NCBI RefSeq assembly: GCF_015477765.1 | Contig: NZ_JADLQQ010000002.1 | Span: forward strand, 310,001 to 374,000 | Direction: 5' to 3' | Length of the DNA stretch: 64,000 bases | From: Nocardia transvalensis | Lineage (GTDB): Bacteria > Actinomycetota > Actinomycetes > Mycobacteriales > Mycobacteriaceae | Part shown: piece by piece, positions 1 to 8,259 of the stretch | Position numbering within the stretch: the first letter of the stretch is position 1 | Layout: every line of letters starts with the position of its first letter | Notes under the pieces: model-generated | Databases searched by the model: none | Told to the model about the DNA's origin: nothing | What the model saw: only the letters and a program-made list of their open reading frames with translations | Position numbers and translations under genes: made by a program

Positions 1-519
1 GGCGGCGATGAACTCGACATCACGATCGTGGTCGAGCCCGGCGCTCGCCTGGCGGTGCGGTCGGTCGCGGCGACCATCGCCCTGCCGGGACGATTGACCC
101 GGAAGTCCGTGGCGCACTGGAACTTCCACGTCGGTGGTGAACTGGAGTTCGACCCGGAGCCGACGGTCGTGGCGGGCGGCGCGGAACACGAGACACACAC
201 CGCCGTGCACCTCGCCGAGGGTGCCCGGCTGCGCCTGCGCGAGCGCGTACAGATCGGCCGCACCGGCGAGGACATCGGTTGGTGGAGCGGCGACCTCACC
301 GCCGACCTCGCCGACCTCCCGCTCCTGCGCCACCGCCTGGACCTGGGCGCCGACACCACCACCGACGACACCTTGTCGGCCCCGCGCGCCTTGGAAAGCG
401 AACTCCGCTATCCCGACGACCGCCCAGCGGAGACCCGCGGCCTCGATGCGGCGTTACTGCCCTTGGCCGCGGGCGGCACCCTGTACACCCGCACCGCCTC
501 CGTGCTGGTCCCAGCCTGA
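1..519 (+). CDS. ureD: Urease accessory protein UreD, 3' part only
   Basis: The frame is open from the first base of the window and stops at TGA 517-519, so the last 172 codons are present and the start lies upstream. The strand-rich stretch LRLRERVQIGRTGEDIGWW followed by an acidic, Leu-rich C-terminal half is characteristic of UreD/UreH. In this family the protein is a cytosolic scaffold that binds apo-urease and, with UreF and UreG, delivers nickel and CO2 to the active site. The structural and other accessory genes would be expected just upstream. In Mycobacterium tuberculosis ureD is followed by ndh on the opposite strand; here ndh also lies close by on the minus strand, which supports the call. 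Confidence 0.88.
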   Translation, partial: GGDELDITIVVEPGARLAVRSVAATIALPGRLTRKSVAHWNFHVGGELEFDPEPTVVAGGAEHETHTAVHLAEGARLRLRERVQIGRTGEDIGWWSGDLTADLADLPLLRHRLDLGADTTTDDTLSAPRALESELRYPDDRPAETRGLDAALLPLAAGGTLYTRTASVLVPA

Positions 520-527
520 CCATCGAT

Positions 528-550
528 CCCCGGCGGCTTCGCCGCCGGGG
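528..550 (+). terminator. Hairpin just after ureD
   Basis: Eight bases after the ureD stop there is a perfect 10-bp stem (CCCCGGCGGC pairing with GCCGCCGGGG) closed by a TTC loop. There is no U-tract, which is common for actinobacterial terminators. The right arm also forms the start of the first copy of the adjacent minisatellite. Confidence 0.6.
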
Positions 551-784
551 AAGTGGTGTGTGGTCCGGCCGGGGAAGTGGTGTGTGGTCCGGCCGGGGAA
601 GTGGTGTGTGGTCCGGCCGGGGAGGTAGTGGGTGTTCGGCCGGGGAAGTGGTGGGTGGTCCGGCCGGGGAGGTAGTGGGTGTTCGGCCGGGGAGGTAGTG
701 GGTGGTCCGCCGGGAAGCAGCGGGTGGTCCTCCGGGGACGGGGTGGGCTGTCCCCACAGGAGCGGTGGGTGGTCCGCCGGGGTC
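541..784. repeat. G-rich 23/24-bp tandem repeat (minisatellite), about 10 copies
   Basis: Units begin with CCGGGGAAGTGG or CCGGGGAGGTAG and recur at about 545, 569, 593, 617, 640, 664, 687, 710 and 732, with a last one near 777. The spacing is 24 or 23 bp, and the copies degrade toward the right end. The first three copies are nearly identical. The array fills the gap between the convergent ureD and hydrolase genes and its last unit touches the hydrolase stop codon. The plus strand is very G-rich, with several GGGG runs. The 23-bp units break any reading frame, so the array is unlikely to be coding. Confidence 0.85.
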
Positions 785-1760
785 AGTCGGTGGCGCGGAT
801 GGTTTCCTCGGTGGCCGTGAGGATTTGGCGGGCGTTGTCGCCGGAGAAGACCGAGTAGTGGTTGCCCGGCAGGTAGCGCAGGTCGAGGTGGGGGGTGCGG
901 GTTTCCAGGCCCTCGATCAGGACCGGGGTCTCGAGGAAGTCGTCGGTGGCGTAGAAGACCTGCAGCCGTGGGATGTCGATGTAGTCGTAGCGGGGTTGGG
1001 TGAGGTGGGGCCACATGGCCTGGCGGTATCGCTCCAGGCCGTCGGCGTCCTCCTCGGGATCTTGTGGCCCGCTTCCACCCGGCAGGTCGGGGGCCATGAC
1101 CTTGGCCATGGCCATCAGCACCTGGACCGGAATTCCGGTGCGTACCGCGGCATCCGGCAGCAGCGGAATCTCGATTCCGACCAGATAGCTCAGCGCCGCG
1201 AGTTGCAGCGCCCACTGCCCGGTCATCTCCGGCTTCTCCTGCGGCACGCGGCGCAGCGCATTGCCGGCCAGGTCGGCCGACGGGAATCCGATCGAGGATA
1301 TCGACGCGATCCGGCCCGGGACTTCCGTGTTGTATTGACTGCCGATGAACGGGCCCCACCCGTCGCCGAAGATGTGGACATGATGACCACCGGCCGTCTT
1401 GTCCATGACCGCACCGAATTCACCGGCGAGGCCCTCCATCGAGTAGGCGCCGGGCCGCCGGTCGCGGCTGGTCTTACCCGCCCCGTGCATATCCCAGCGC
1501 ACGACGTGGAAGCCGTCGGCGGCCAACTGCTCGGCAAACGGGATCATCCCACTGGAATTACCCGGCCAGCCGCCGGTCACCATCACGGTCGGCGCTTGCT
1601 CGGGCCCGGGCCCGTATTCGAAATATGACACCGGATAACCCTGATAGTCGGCAAATCCGGGGCGCCCGGTATCGACGGTCTCGCCCCGCGCGATAGCTGC
1701 GAAACTCGACACCACCAGCGCGGCCGTCACCAGGACTGTCGCCTTACCGATCAGCTTCAT
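783..1760 (-). CDS. Secreted alpha/beta-hydrolase-like protein lacking the nucleophile serine
   Basis: 325 residues. I chose the ATG at 1760, where MKLIGKATVLV starts a clean signal peptide (charged tip, hydrophobic run to about residue 22, likely cut near Gly26); the frame is open 13 codons further upstream. The fold is that of alpha/beta-hydrolases of the peptidase S33/epoxide hydrolase type: a TGGWPGNSSG oxyanion-loop segment at 62-71 and, near the C-terminus, an Asp in YATDD and a His in PGNHYSVF at the expected triad positions. The nucleophile elbow at 132-136 reads GDGWG where active members have G-x-S-x-G, so the serine is Gly134. I checked this codon on the DNA (GGG). The protein is probably exported and may be non-hydrolytic. 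It converges with ureD across the minisatellite. Confidence 0.8.
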   Translation of the reverse strand: MKLIGKATVLVTAALVVSSFAAIARGETVDTGRPGFADYQGYPVSYFEYGPGPEQAPTVMVTGGWPGNSSGMIPFAEQLAADGFHVVRWDMHGAGKTSRDRRPGAYSMEGLAGEFGAVMDKTAGGHHVHIFGDGWGPFIGSQYNTEVPGRIASISSIGFPSADLAGNALRRVPQEKPEMTGQWALQLAALSYLVGIEIPLLPDAAVRTGIPVQVLMAMAKVMAPDLPGGSGPQDPEEDADGLERYRQAMWPHLTQPRYDYIDIPRLQVFYATDDFLETPVLIEGLETRTPHLDLRYLPGNHYSVFSGDNARQILTATEETIRATD

Positions 1761-1981
1761 CTGAAATACCGCCTTCCATGTAGGCGAATCTCGCGTCATC
1801 TGCTCAGAAGGAGAGCAAGTTCTCAGCTATTCAAAACAAGGATGGCATGGAGGTATTTCGCGGAGTAAGGAAACTGTGGCGCGCGTCGCTGTCCATTCGG
1901 TCACGAAGTAGTCGGAACACACGATCGGGGCGGAAGCGGACATCGTCGGCCGTTCCGCCCCGGCAGGAGGAACCGTGTGCT

Positions 1982-2752
1982 TCAGTCACCGACCACGCGC
2001 GGGGGCGCGTTGAGAGAGCCGACCGCGCCGACCACGGCACCGGCGGCCGCACCCACCGCGGCGGCGGGCACGGTGATCACACCCGCGCCCATGGCCGCGC
2101 CCAGCGCGGGCCCGGCGATGACGCCCACCGGCACGAACGGCAGCCCGATGGCCAGGCCGATCACGCCGCCCAGCAAACCGCCGGTGAGCGCGAACGGCGA
2201 CGCCATGGCCGCACCGGCGACCGCGCCCATGGCGGCGGTGCCGACGGTCTGCCCGGCAATGCGATCGGAGCGGCTGCGCTCCATCCCGATCGAGTCCAGG
2301 AACGTCGCCAGATTCGCCTCGGCCTGGGCGGACTGGTCGTTGATGACGATGGCCTGTTCGCGGTCCATCCCCGGGGGCACATCCACCTGTACGTCGCCGA
2401 AGCGGAACTTGTTCGGCGGCGGCGCGATCGGCGGCACCGGTGGGACCGGCGCCGGTGGGTGCAGCACGCCGACGGGAGCGAGGTAGCTGCGGTCCGGCAT
2501 GGCCCGGGCCGACTGCATCGAGCTGTAGGTGTTGTCGGGAATGTTCAGGCCCTCGTAGGGCTGGACGTTCGGCGCCTCGACGGCCGGCCACTGGGGCGCC
2601 TCACCCTGCGCCGCCACGTTCGGCTCGGCAGGGGTGGCATCGGCCGTGCCGCTGCCGACGATCGCCAGCACCAACGGGACCGCACTCGCCGCCACGACGT
2701 TGCCGACGCGTTGGCGGTGCGGATTCGGGGCTCTGTGCTTACCTGCGGCCAT
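1982..2752 (-). CDS. Secreted glycine-zipper protein of unknown function
   Basis: 256 residues. The ATG at 2752 is preceded by GAAAGG eight bases upstream; the frame is open much further but that part overlaps ndh and is not coding. The N-terminus is basic (MAAGKHRAPNPHRQRV), followed by a hydrophobic Ala/Val segment at about 17-38 that looks like a signal peptide. Next comes a Pro-rich linker (about 95-115, PPAPVPPVPPIAPPP) and an acidic middle. The last 90 residues are almost entirely Gly, Ala, Val and Pro with GxxxG spacing (glycine zipper), able to form a membrane-inserting helical hairpin. I do not recognise a named family. The layout suggests an envelope protein. It is flanked by a terminator-bearing gap before ndh. 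Confidence 0.7.
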   Translation of the reverse strand: MAAGKHRAPNPHRQRVGNVVAASAVPLVLAIVGSGTADATPAEPNVAAQGEAPQWPAVEAPNVQPYEGLNIPDNTYSSMQSARAMPDRSYLAPVGVLHPPAPVPPVPPIAPPPNKFRFGDVQVDVPPGMDREQAIVINDQSAQAEANLATFLDSIGMERSRSDRIAGQTVGTAAMGAVAGAAMASPFALTGGLLGGVIGLAIGLPFVPVGVIAGPALGAAMGAGVITVPAAAVGAAAGAVVGAVGSLNAPPRVVGD

Positions 2753-2898
2753 AGATGACCTTTCTTCCGGAGTTGTCGACGCCTCACATTCGGACCCGCG
2801 GCGCACCTGGATGGGTGGAAATTTCTCGCCATCGAAAGAGGTGGCGTTGCGCATGATTAGCTGAAATTCGGGCGAATCACCAAGCGGGACAAAGATAA

Positions 2899-2929
2899 AG
2901 GCCGGAACCGCTGATCGCGATTCCGGCCT
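2899..2929 (-). terminator. Intrinsic terminator of ndh
   Basis: Inverted repeat with a 9-bp stem (AGGCCGGAA with TTCCGGCCT) and a 13-base loop. Read on the minus strand it is followed by TTTATCTTTG, a T-rich tract, about 75 bases after the ndh stop codon. It is the best canonical rho-independent terminator in the window. Confidence 0.75.
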
Positions 2930-3003
2930 CGGTGAACTGCCGATCACTCTCCGGTTGCTGCCTCCAAGGTTTCGCCTCGTCGTCCCGGCCTGCTTTTGGG
3001 GGG

Positions 3004-4452
3004 TCAGATGGCCCGGCGACCCGCGGACGGACTGGGCGTCTGGTTCGCCGCGGATGTGCTCGTGGCCTCGCCGGATTCGCCCAGCTCGCCTCGGACCTCG
3101 CGGGCGTCGCCCTCGTTTCCGTTCATCGCCTCGAGCGCCAGGCGCGCGAACACCCACTGTTCGGTGGCGGCCATCTGGCCCCGGTTGCGGCCGAGGAATG
3201 CGACGAACCACTGGAACACCGTGATCACCCGGCTGCGGTAGCCGATCAGGTAGTACAGGTGCAGGACCAGCCAGATGAGCCAGGCGATGAAGCCGCCGAA
3301 CTCCAGCTTGCCGATCTGGCACACCGCGGAGAATCGCGACACCGTGGCCATGCTGCCCTTGTTGAAGTACTTGAAGGGCTTGCGCTGCTCGGGTGTCTGC
3401 TTCTCGGCCACCTCGGCCTTGATCTGCTTGGCGGCGTAGGTGGCGCCCTGAATCGCGCCCTGCGCCTGGCCGGGCACGCCGGGTACCGACATCAGGTCGC
3501 CGACGACGAAGACGTTCGGATGGCCCTTGATGGTGAGATCCGGTTCGACGATCACGCGCCCGGCCCGGTCGACCTCGGTGCCCTTGGACTGCTCGGCCAG
3601 CAGCTTGCCCAGCTCGCTGGCCTGCACACCCGCCGACCAGACCTTGCACGCCGCCTCGATGCGCCGCAGGCTGCCGTCCTTGTCCTTGACCGTCACCCCG
3701 CGCGCGTCGACATCGGTCACCATGGCGTTGAGCTGAATCTCCACGCCCATCTTCTCCAGTCGGCGCTGCGCGACACCGCCCAGCTTGGGCCCCATCGGCG
3801 CGAGGACCGCACCCGCACCCTCCAACAGGACGACCCGGGCGTCGCGCGGATCGATATTGCGGAAGCAGCCGACCAGGGTGCGGTCGGCGAGTTCGGCGAT
3901 CTGCCCGGCCAATTCGACACCGGTGGGCCCCGCGCCCACGACCACGAAGGTCATGAACCGGTCGCGCTCCTCCTGCGTCTTGGCGAGTTCGGCCTCCTCG
4001 AACGAGCCGAGGATGCGCGCACGCAGCTCGAGTGCGTCATCGATGGTCTTCATCCCCGGCGCGTAGGTGGCGAACTGGTCGTTGCCGAAATAGGACTGCT
4101 GGGCGCCGGTGGCCACGATCAGGCTGTCGAAGGAGGTGACGGTGTCCTCGTTGAGCAGCCGAGAGGTGACCGTGCGATTGACCAGATCGATATCGTGCAC
4201 CTCGCCGAGGATGACCTGGGTGTTGCGGTGCTTGCGCAGCACGATGCGGGTGGCGGGCGCGATCTCGCCGGTGGACAGGATGCCCGTGGCCACCTGGTAG
4301 AGCAGCGGCTGGAACAGGTGGGTGGAGGTCTTGGAAATCAGCACGACGTCGACATCGGCCTTTCGCAGGTGCTTGCATGCGAACAAGCCGCCGAAGCCGG
4401 ACCCGATCACCACCACCCGGTGGCGCCGGTTCTCGACAATCTGTGTGGCCAT
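3004..4452 (-). CDS. ndh: Type II NADH dehydrogenase (NDH-2)
   Basis: 482 residues. Start chosen at ATG 4452, with GAGGAG seven bases upstream; an ATG six codons earlier has no ribosome site. The enzyme is a single-subunit, non-proton-pumping flavoprotein that passes electrons from NADH to menaquinone at the inner face of the membrane. Visible features are the FAD-binding GSGFGG (17-22), the NAD-binding VVVGAGPTGVELAG (about 170-183), the GDLMSVPG and AQGAIQGA segments that close the FAD and quinone site (about 330-360), and a C-terminal amphipathic/hydrophobic stretch (FIAWLIWLVLHLYYLIGY) that anchors the protein. The length matches mycobacterial Ndh. It is a single gene with its own terminator at 2899-2929. 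Confidence 0.95.
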   Translation of the reverse strand: MATQIVENRRHRVVVIGSGFGGLFACKHLRKADVDVVLISKTSTHLFQPLLYQVATGILSTGEIAPATRIVLRKHRNTQVILGEVHDIDLVNRTVTSRLLNEDTVTSFDSLIVATGAQQSYFGNDQFATYAPGMKTIDDALELRARILGSFEEAELAKTQEERDRFMTFVVVGAGPTGVELAGQIAELADRTLVGCFRNIDPRDARVVLLEGAGAVLAPMGPKLGGVAQRRLEKMGVEIQLNAMVTDVDARGVTVKDKDGSLRRIEAACKVWSAGVQASELGKLLAEQSKGTEVDRAGRVIVEPDLTIKGHPNVFVVGDLMSVPGVPGQAQGAIQGATYAAKQIKAEVAEKQTPEQRKPFKYFNKGSMATVSRFSAVCQIGKLEFGGFIAWLIWLVLHLYYLIGYRSRVITVFQWFVAFLGRNRGQMAATEQWVFARLALEAMNGNEGDAREVRGELGESGEATSTSAANQTPSPSAGRRAI

Positions 4453-4510
4453 CTTCGCTCCTCGCCCCATTCGATCGACAACAGGTTCAACGGTAGACGG
4501 CTACCCGATT

Positions 4511-5194
4511 TCAGTCACGATGACCTCCGGTTGTCGGCGCGTCCTCGGGCAGTGGTAGCGGGCCGACGAATCGGTCGGCCCCGGCACCCTGCAGCGGCGG
4601 CCACAGGAACGCCATCAGCCGATCGACGAATTCGGCGCGGTCGCGGTCCGGATCGCGCCCCCAGTCCTCGGCCGACATGAGGATGGCACCGACGATCGCG
4701 GTCGCCCACACCCGCGCCGGGGCGGGGTCGGCGCCCACCGCGCGCAGCAGGGCGTCGATGACCTCCGCCGCCCAGTCGGCGGCGCGGGTGAAGAACGGGC
4801 GGTGGTGGCCGTCGTCGGACTGCAGCCGCTGCATGAGCAGGTGGTGCAGATTCGGATCGGCGTCGACGAAATCGCACATCAGCCGGACCAGCGCACGCAG
4901 CAGCTGATATCCGGGAAGCGGCTGGGCCAGGATCGCATCGGACGCGGCGATGATCCCTTCCATATGGCGTTCGGCCAGGGCGTCGACCAGCGCGGGCAGA
5001 TCGGGGAAGACCGCGTAGACGGCGGTGCGCGCATAACCCGCCTCGGCGGCGACCTCGGCGATCGTGATCGGTGTGCCGGTGCGGGCGACCACGCGCTCGG
5101 CGGCATCGAGGATTTCGGTGCGGCGCACCGCCGGATCGCGCGACGGGCCGGGCGGACGGCCGCGCGGGCGAGCTGTGTCCCTTGTCACAGGCAT
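4511..5194 (-). CDS. TetR-family regulator, divergent from the P450
   Basis: 227 residues from ATG 5194. The N-terminal HTH lies at about 28-70 (RRTEILDAAERVVARTGTPI, then IAEVAAEAGYARTAVYAVF), preceded by a basic Arg/Pro tail that often contacts the minor groove. The C-terminal ligand domain is all-helical and too variable to assign an inducer. The gene is transcribed away from the CYP136-like P450 at 5243, and a 13-bp palindrome lies between the two starts. It therefore most likely represses itself and the P450 until a substrate-like ligand binds. Actinobacterial P450 genes are often paired with a divergent TetR in this way. Confidence 0.88.
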   Translation of the reverse strand: MPVTRDTARPRGRPPGPSRDPAVRRTEILDAAERVVARTGTPITIAEVAAEAGYARTAVYAVFPDLPALVDALAERHMEGIIAASDAILAQPLPGYQLLRALVRLMCDFVDADPNLHHLLMQRLQSDDGHHRPFFTRAADWAAEVIDALLRAVGADPAPARVWATAIVGAILMSAEDWGRDPDRDRAEFVDRLMAFLWPPLQGAGADRFVGPLPLPEDAPTTGGHRD

Positions 5195-5209
5195 CACTCT
5201 ACCGGTAAT

Positions 5210-5222
5210 GTACAAGGTGTAC
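5210..5222. promoter_or_regulatory. Palindrome GTACA-AGG-TGTAC between tetR and P450
   Basis: A perfect 5-3-5 inverted repeat in the 48-bp divergent intergenic region, 15 bases upstream of the tetR start and 20 upstream of the P450 start. It is the expected site and size for a TetR operator that would block both promoters. Confidence 0.55.
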
Positions 5223-5242
5223 TTTTTAGGGAAGGTGTGGTC

Positions 5243-6688
5243 ATGGTCGACCGGCTCGAGCGGGAAAATCGCGCATTCCTGGAGATCCCGGACCGGCATC
5301 CGATCGACCGGATCCTGCGTCTGCTTCCGGCCCGCGATCAGACCCTGGCCACGCCGCGGCCCGGCAGCGGGCATCGGGCGGTCCGAGGCGACTGCGGGCT
5401 GCCGTATCTGGGCCGCTCGCTGCAGTACCTGCGCTGGGGACCGGCCGAAATGCTGGCTCGGTATCACCGCTACGGGCCGGTCAGCTACCACCGCTCGCTC
5501 GGTGTGGACCACGTCGTCGTGGCCGGGCCGCAGGCCATCGAGGAGGTAGTGGGCAAGCGCCGGAACGACTTCGGGCAGGGCTGGGACTATTTCATCGGCC
5601 CGTTCTTCCGCCGCGGACTGCTGCTGCTCGAGTTCTCCGAGCACATGTTCCATCGGCGGATCATGCAGCAGGCATTCACGCGCGAGCGGCTGGAAACGCA
5701 TCTGGCGCAGCTCGCGCCGGTGGTGGATGCGGCCATCGATCGCTGGGTTCCCAACGCCGAGCGGCGGGTGCGGCTGTATCCGACGGTCAAGGATCTGACC
5801 CTCGAGATCGCCGCGGAAACCTTCATGGGAATCGAGGCCGGTGCGCAGCGGCAGCGCCTCGGCGCGGCCTTCCTGGACTGCACGCATGCCGGGCTGGCGG
5901 TGGTGCGCTATCCGGTGCCCGGCGGTGCGTGGCGGGCGGGTCTGCGCGGCCGGAAGGTGCTCGAGAACTACTTCGCGCACATGCTGCCGGCCAAACGCCG
6001 TTCGGACGCAGCGGATTTCTTCTCCGCGCTGTGCCATGCCCGCACCGAGGACGGCGATATGTTCTCCGACGCCGACGTGATCAACCACATGATCTTCCTG
6101 ATCATGGCCGCGCACGACACCACGACCACCACCGCGACCGCCGTCGCCTACTACCTGGGCCGTCATCCGGACTGGCAGCGGCGGGTGCGGACCGAGGCGC
6201 TGGCATTGCGCGAGGCCACCGGCGGGGCGCCCCCGACGATCGCCGATCTGGACACCCTGACCGACCTGGATCTGGTGATCAAGGAGAGTCTGCGGCTGGT
6301 GCCGCCGGTGCCGGGGCTGGTGCGGCGGGCGGTGCGCGACACCGAGATCGCCGGTCACTACATTCCGGCCGGGACGCAGATCGACGTCGCGTACGGGATC
6401 AATCACCTACTGCCGGAACTGTGGTCGCATCCCGCGCGCTTCGACCCGGAGCGATTCGCCGAACCGCGCCGCGAGGACCATTCCCATCGCCTGGCCTGGA
6501 TGCCGTTCGGCGCGGGCGCGCACAAATGCATCGGCATGCACTTCGGAGTGCTCGAGGTGAAGGTGATCATCGCCGCAATGGTGCGCGACTACGAATGGCG
6601 AATCCCCGACGACTATCTCCTGCCGTGGGGATTCACCACGATCCCGTTCCCGCGCGACGGCGCACCGATGCTCCTGCGGCGCAGGTGA
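5243..6688 (+). CDS. Cytochrome P450, CYP136-like
   Basis: 481 residues from ATG 5243, with GGGAAGG eight bases upstream. P450 hallmarks are all present: the I-helix AAHDTTTT (289-296) with the acid/alcohol pair Asp292-Thr293, the ExxR motif Glu348-Ser-Leu-Arg351, and the haem loop FGAGAHKCIG (422-431) with the thiolate Cys429. The N-terminal half (GWDYFIGPFFRRGLLLLEF, then HMFHRRIMQQAF) closely resembles what I remember of M. tuberculosis CYP136A1, which also has a divergent TetR gene. There is no transmembrane anchor, so it is a soluble class I enzyme needing a ferredoxin and reductase from elsewhere; none is adjacent. The substrate is unknown; a sterol or lipid is plausible for this clan. 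Confidence 0.92.
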   Translation: MVDRLERENRAFLEIPDRHPIDRILRLLPARDQTLATPRPGSGHRAVRGDCGLPYLGRSLQYLRWGPAEMLARYHRYGPVSYHRSLGVDHVVVAGPQAIEEVVGKRRNDFGQGWDYFIGPFFRRGLLLLEFSEHMFHRRIMQQAFTRERLETHLAQLAPVVDAAIDRWVPNAERRVRLYPTVKDLTLEIAAETFMGIEAGAQRQRLGAAFLDCTHAGLAVVRYPVPGGAWRAGLRGRKVLENYFAHMLPAKRRSDAADFFSALCHARTEDGDMFSDADVINHMIFLIMAAHDTTTTTATAVAYYLGRHPDWQRRVRTEALALREATGGAPPTIADLDTLTDLDLVIKESLRLVPPVPGLVRRAVRDTEIAGHYIPAGTQIDVAYGINHLLPELWSHPARFDPERFAEPRREDHSHRLAWMPFGAGAHKCIGMHFGVLEVKVIIAAMVRDYEWRIPDDYLLPWGFTTIPFPRDGAPMLLRRR

Positions 6689-6689
6689 T

Positions 6690-7580
6690 TTATCCCCGGC
6701 CCGAGAACAGCAACTGGGCGACGTGGGTGGTGGTCTCCTCGCCGTCGGTGTAGCCGCCCTGATCGCCGAGGTCGTTCATGATCGCAAGGGTGTAGCGCTC
6801 GCCCGGCCCGGCGAAGCCCACCGAGTTGACCACCCAGCCGCCCTGCTCGTCGGACCAGCCGTTCTTCAGGCCCGGATGCATGGCCGGGCCCGCACCCCAC
6901 ACGCCCCAATGCTGGTTGGTGTCCACATTGCGCATGCGGTCCAGCAGGTAGGCGCGGTCGTCGGGGTGCATGTGGTCGAGCACGTTGTTCATCAGCCGGT
7001 CCAGGTCGGCCGGGGTGCACTGCTGGAAACCCCAGTCAGGGAAGGCGCGGCCGTTGGCGGGCGGGTGCGGGGTGAGGGTGTTCATGCCGTTGGCTCGGAA
7101 GGCGTTGTTGAAGGCCATGCGGTCGAACCCGGCGTATTTGGTCCACAGCACGTCGGCGGCGTTGTCGTTGGAGGTGGCCAGCATCGACTCCATCAGCCTG
7201 CGGTCCTCCGGCGTCAGCACGATCGCGCCGACCCGGGCGCGGTTGAGCAGATCCTCGGCGATGGCCAGCTTGATGGTGGAGGCGGTCCAGAACTGGGTTT
7301 CGGCCTGATCGTTGCTGTACACCCCGCCGGTGACCCGGTCACGCACGACGTAGCCGGTGACGCCGGGCCGGCCCGCCAGATAGGCGTCGACGGCGGCGAT
7401 GCGGCTGCTCATCTCGCAGTCGAAGCCGCCGATGCAGCCTTGGACGCGGATCGGCAACGCGGTGGCCGGGGCGGGCTGCAGGGCGGGGGCGCCTGCGATC
7501 AGGGCGGCGGCGACCACGCAGGCCCCAGCGGCCATGCGGGTCGGACGAGTGGCGCGCGCGGCGCTGCGGGGATAACGCAC
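6690..7580 (-). CDS. Secreted serine hydrolase, class A beta-lactamase fold
   Basis: 296 residues if the GTG at 7580 is used (MRYPRSAARATRPTRM gives a basic tip before the signal helix); the ATG at 7535 is an alternative. No strong ribosome site is visible for either. After the signal peptide (Ala-rich, cut near residue 40) the penicilloyl-serine transferase motifs appear in order: Ser101-Thr-Ile-Lys104 (S-x-x-K), Ser137-Asn-Asp139 (SxN/SDN-like) and Lys239-Asn-Gly241 (KTG-like). Four or more Cys suggest disulfides after export. The degenerate KNG and the lack of a clear omega-loop ExxLN make a true beta-lactamase less likely than a cell-wall-related hydrolase. It converges with the P450, one base apart. 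Confidence 0.78.
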   Translation of the reverse strand: MRYPRSAARATRPTRMAAGACVVAAALIAGAPALQPAPATALPIRVQGCIGGFDCEMSSRIAAVDAYLAGRPGVTGYVVRDRVTGGVYSNDQAETQFWTASTIKLAIAEDLLNRARVGAIVLTPEDRRLMESMLATSNDNAADVLWTKYAGFDRMAFNNAFRANGMNTLTPHPPANGRAFPDWGFQQCTPADLDRLMNNVLDHMHPDDRAYLLDRMRNVDTNQHWGVWGAGPAMHPGLKNGWSDEQGGWVVNSVGFAGPGERYTLAIMNDLGDQGGYTDGEETTTHVAQLLFSGRG

Positions 7581-7683
7581 GGTGGAACACAATAGCAAAG
7601 GATGCGACCTCGTAGCGCCTATCACGGAGGCCGCCGTCCGCTGCGTGCGTCCTTGCGGCGCAGCGGTTTTCGGACATGCTCGG

Positions 7684-7890
7684 TCAATGGAAGGCGGCCT
7701 GCAGTTCCTCGACGCTGCGGCCGTTGAGCCGATAGCAGTGCTCGAACGCCTCGGCGTGGCGATCTCGGGGCCAGGAGTGTAGGACGACGGTGCGACCGTA
7801 GTGGCGGGAGTTGACCAGCTCCCACCGGTCACCGACTCGGCGGACCGTGAACCCGGATCTGGGCACGAGGGGACTCACCGTCGCTGTCAT
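7684..7890 (-). CDS. Small conserved-looking protein, 68 residues
   Basis: Reading from ATG 7890 to TGA 7684-7686 gives 68 residues of normal composition: FTVRRVGDRWELVNSRHYGR, then a WPRDRHAEAFEHCYRL helix. It resembles small actinobacterial proteins in which a strand pair (GDRWELVN) precedes a helix, but I cannot name the family. The ribosome site is weak (AAGG 14 bases upstream). The frame is free of overlap with any better gene, and codon third positions are G/C as in its neighbours. The 104-bp gap to the beta-lactamase-fold gene makes co-transcription uncertain. Confidence 0.5.
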   Translation of the reverse strand: MTATVSPLVPRSGFTVRRVGDRWELVNSRHYGRTVVLHSWPRDRHAEAFEHCYRLNGRSVEELQAAFH

Positions 7891-8259
7891 GAACCGAACC
7901 AGCCTTTCGATACTGCTTCTCCCGTCCCTCCCCGCCGAGCACTGTGGCACATTGCACGGCGGCAGCCGGGGTGACACGCGGGGGCGAATTGCGGCCAAGA
8001 TTTCCGGCGCGCCGGGGGGAGTGGATTCGGTTGTGTTGCTAGAAATTTGGTGATCTCCCAAATCTGACCATGAATAGTGTGGTTGACGCCTCGCGCGGGG
8101 TGGTTGCCGGTCTCGGACCGCAGGGTATGTGCGGCGATGTCCGAGTCGTGACGCGGGATACGGTCGGCGAGTTTGTAGGATCGGCCGACGACAGGCAACC
8201 ACGGGGCATCCGGCGGGCGGATCAGGGACGGCACGAGAGCGAGCGCAGAGAGGCGGCCG
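7891..8259. other. 369-bp gap without a gene; promoter region of the small gene and recC
   Basis: No frame here looks coding on either strand. It must hold the divergent promoters of the 68-residue gene (minus) and of recC (plus). One dyad is visible at 8045-8063 (ATTTGG, 7 bases, CCAAAT) in the only A/T-rich stretch of the region. TTGACG at about 8083 is the only -35-like hexamer I see, and it has no convincing -10 partner. I find no SOS-box-like GAAC-N4-GTTC. Confidence 0.4.

Noticed and set aside
541..784. CRISPR array
   Set aside because: The units follow one another without unique spacers and no cas gene is near.
2932..4680. 582-codon plus-strand open frame opposite ndh
   Set aside because: No recognisable domain; the minus strand gives a full NDH-2 with both Rossmann motifs.
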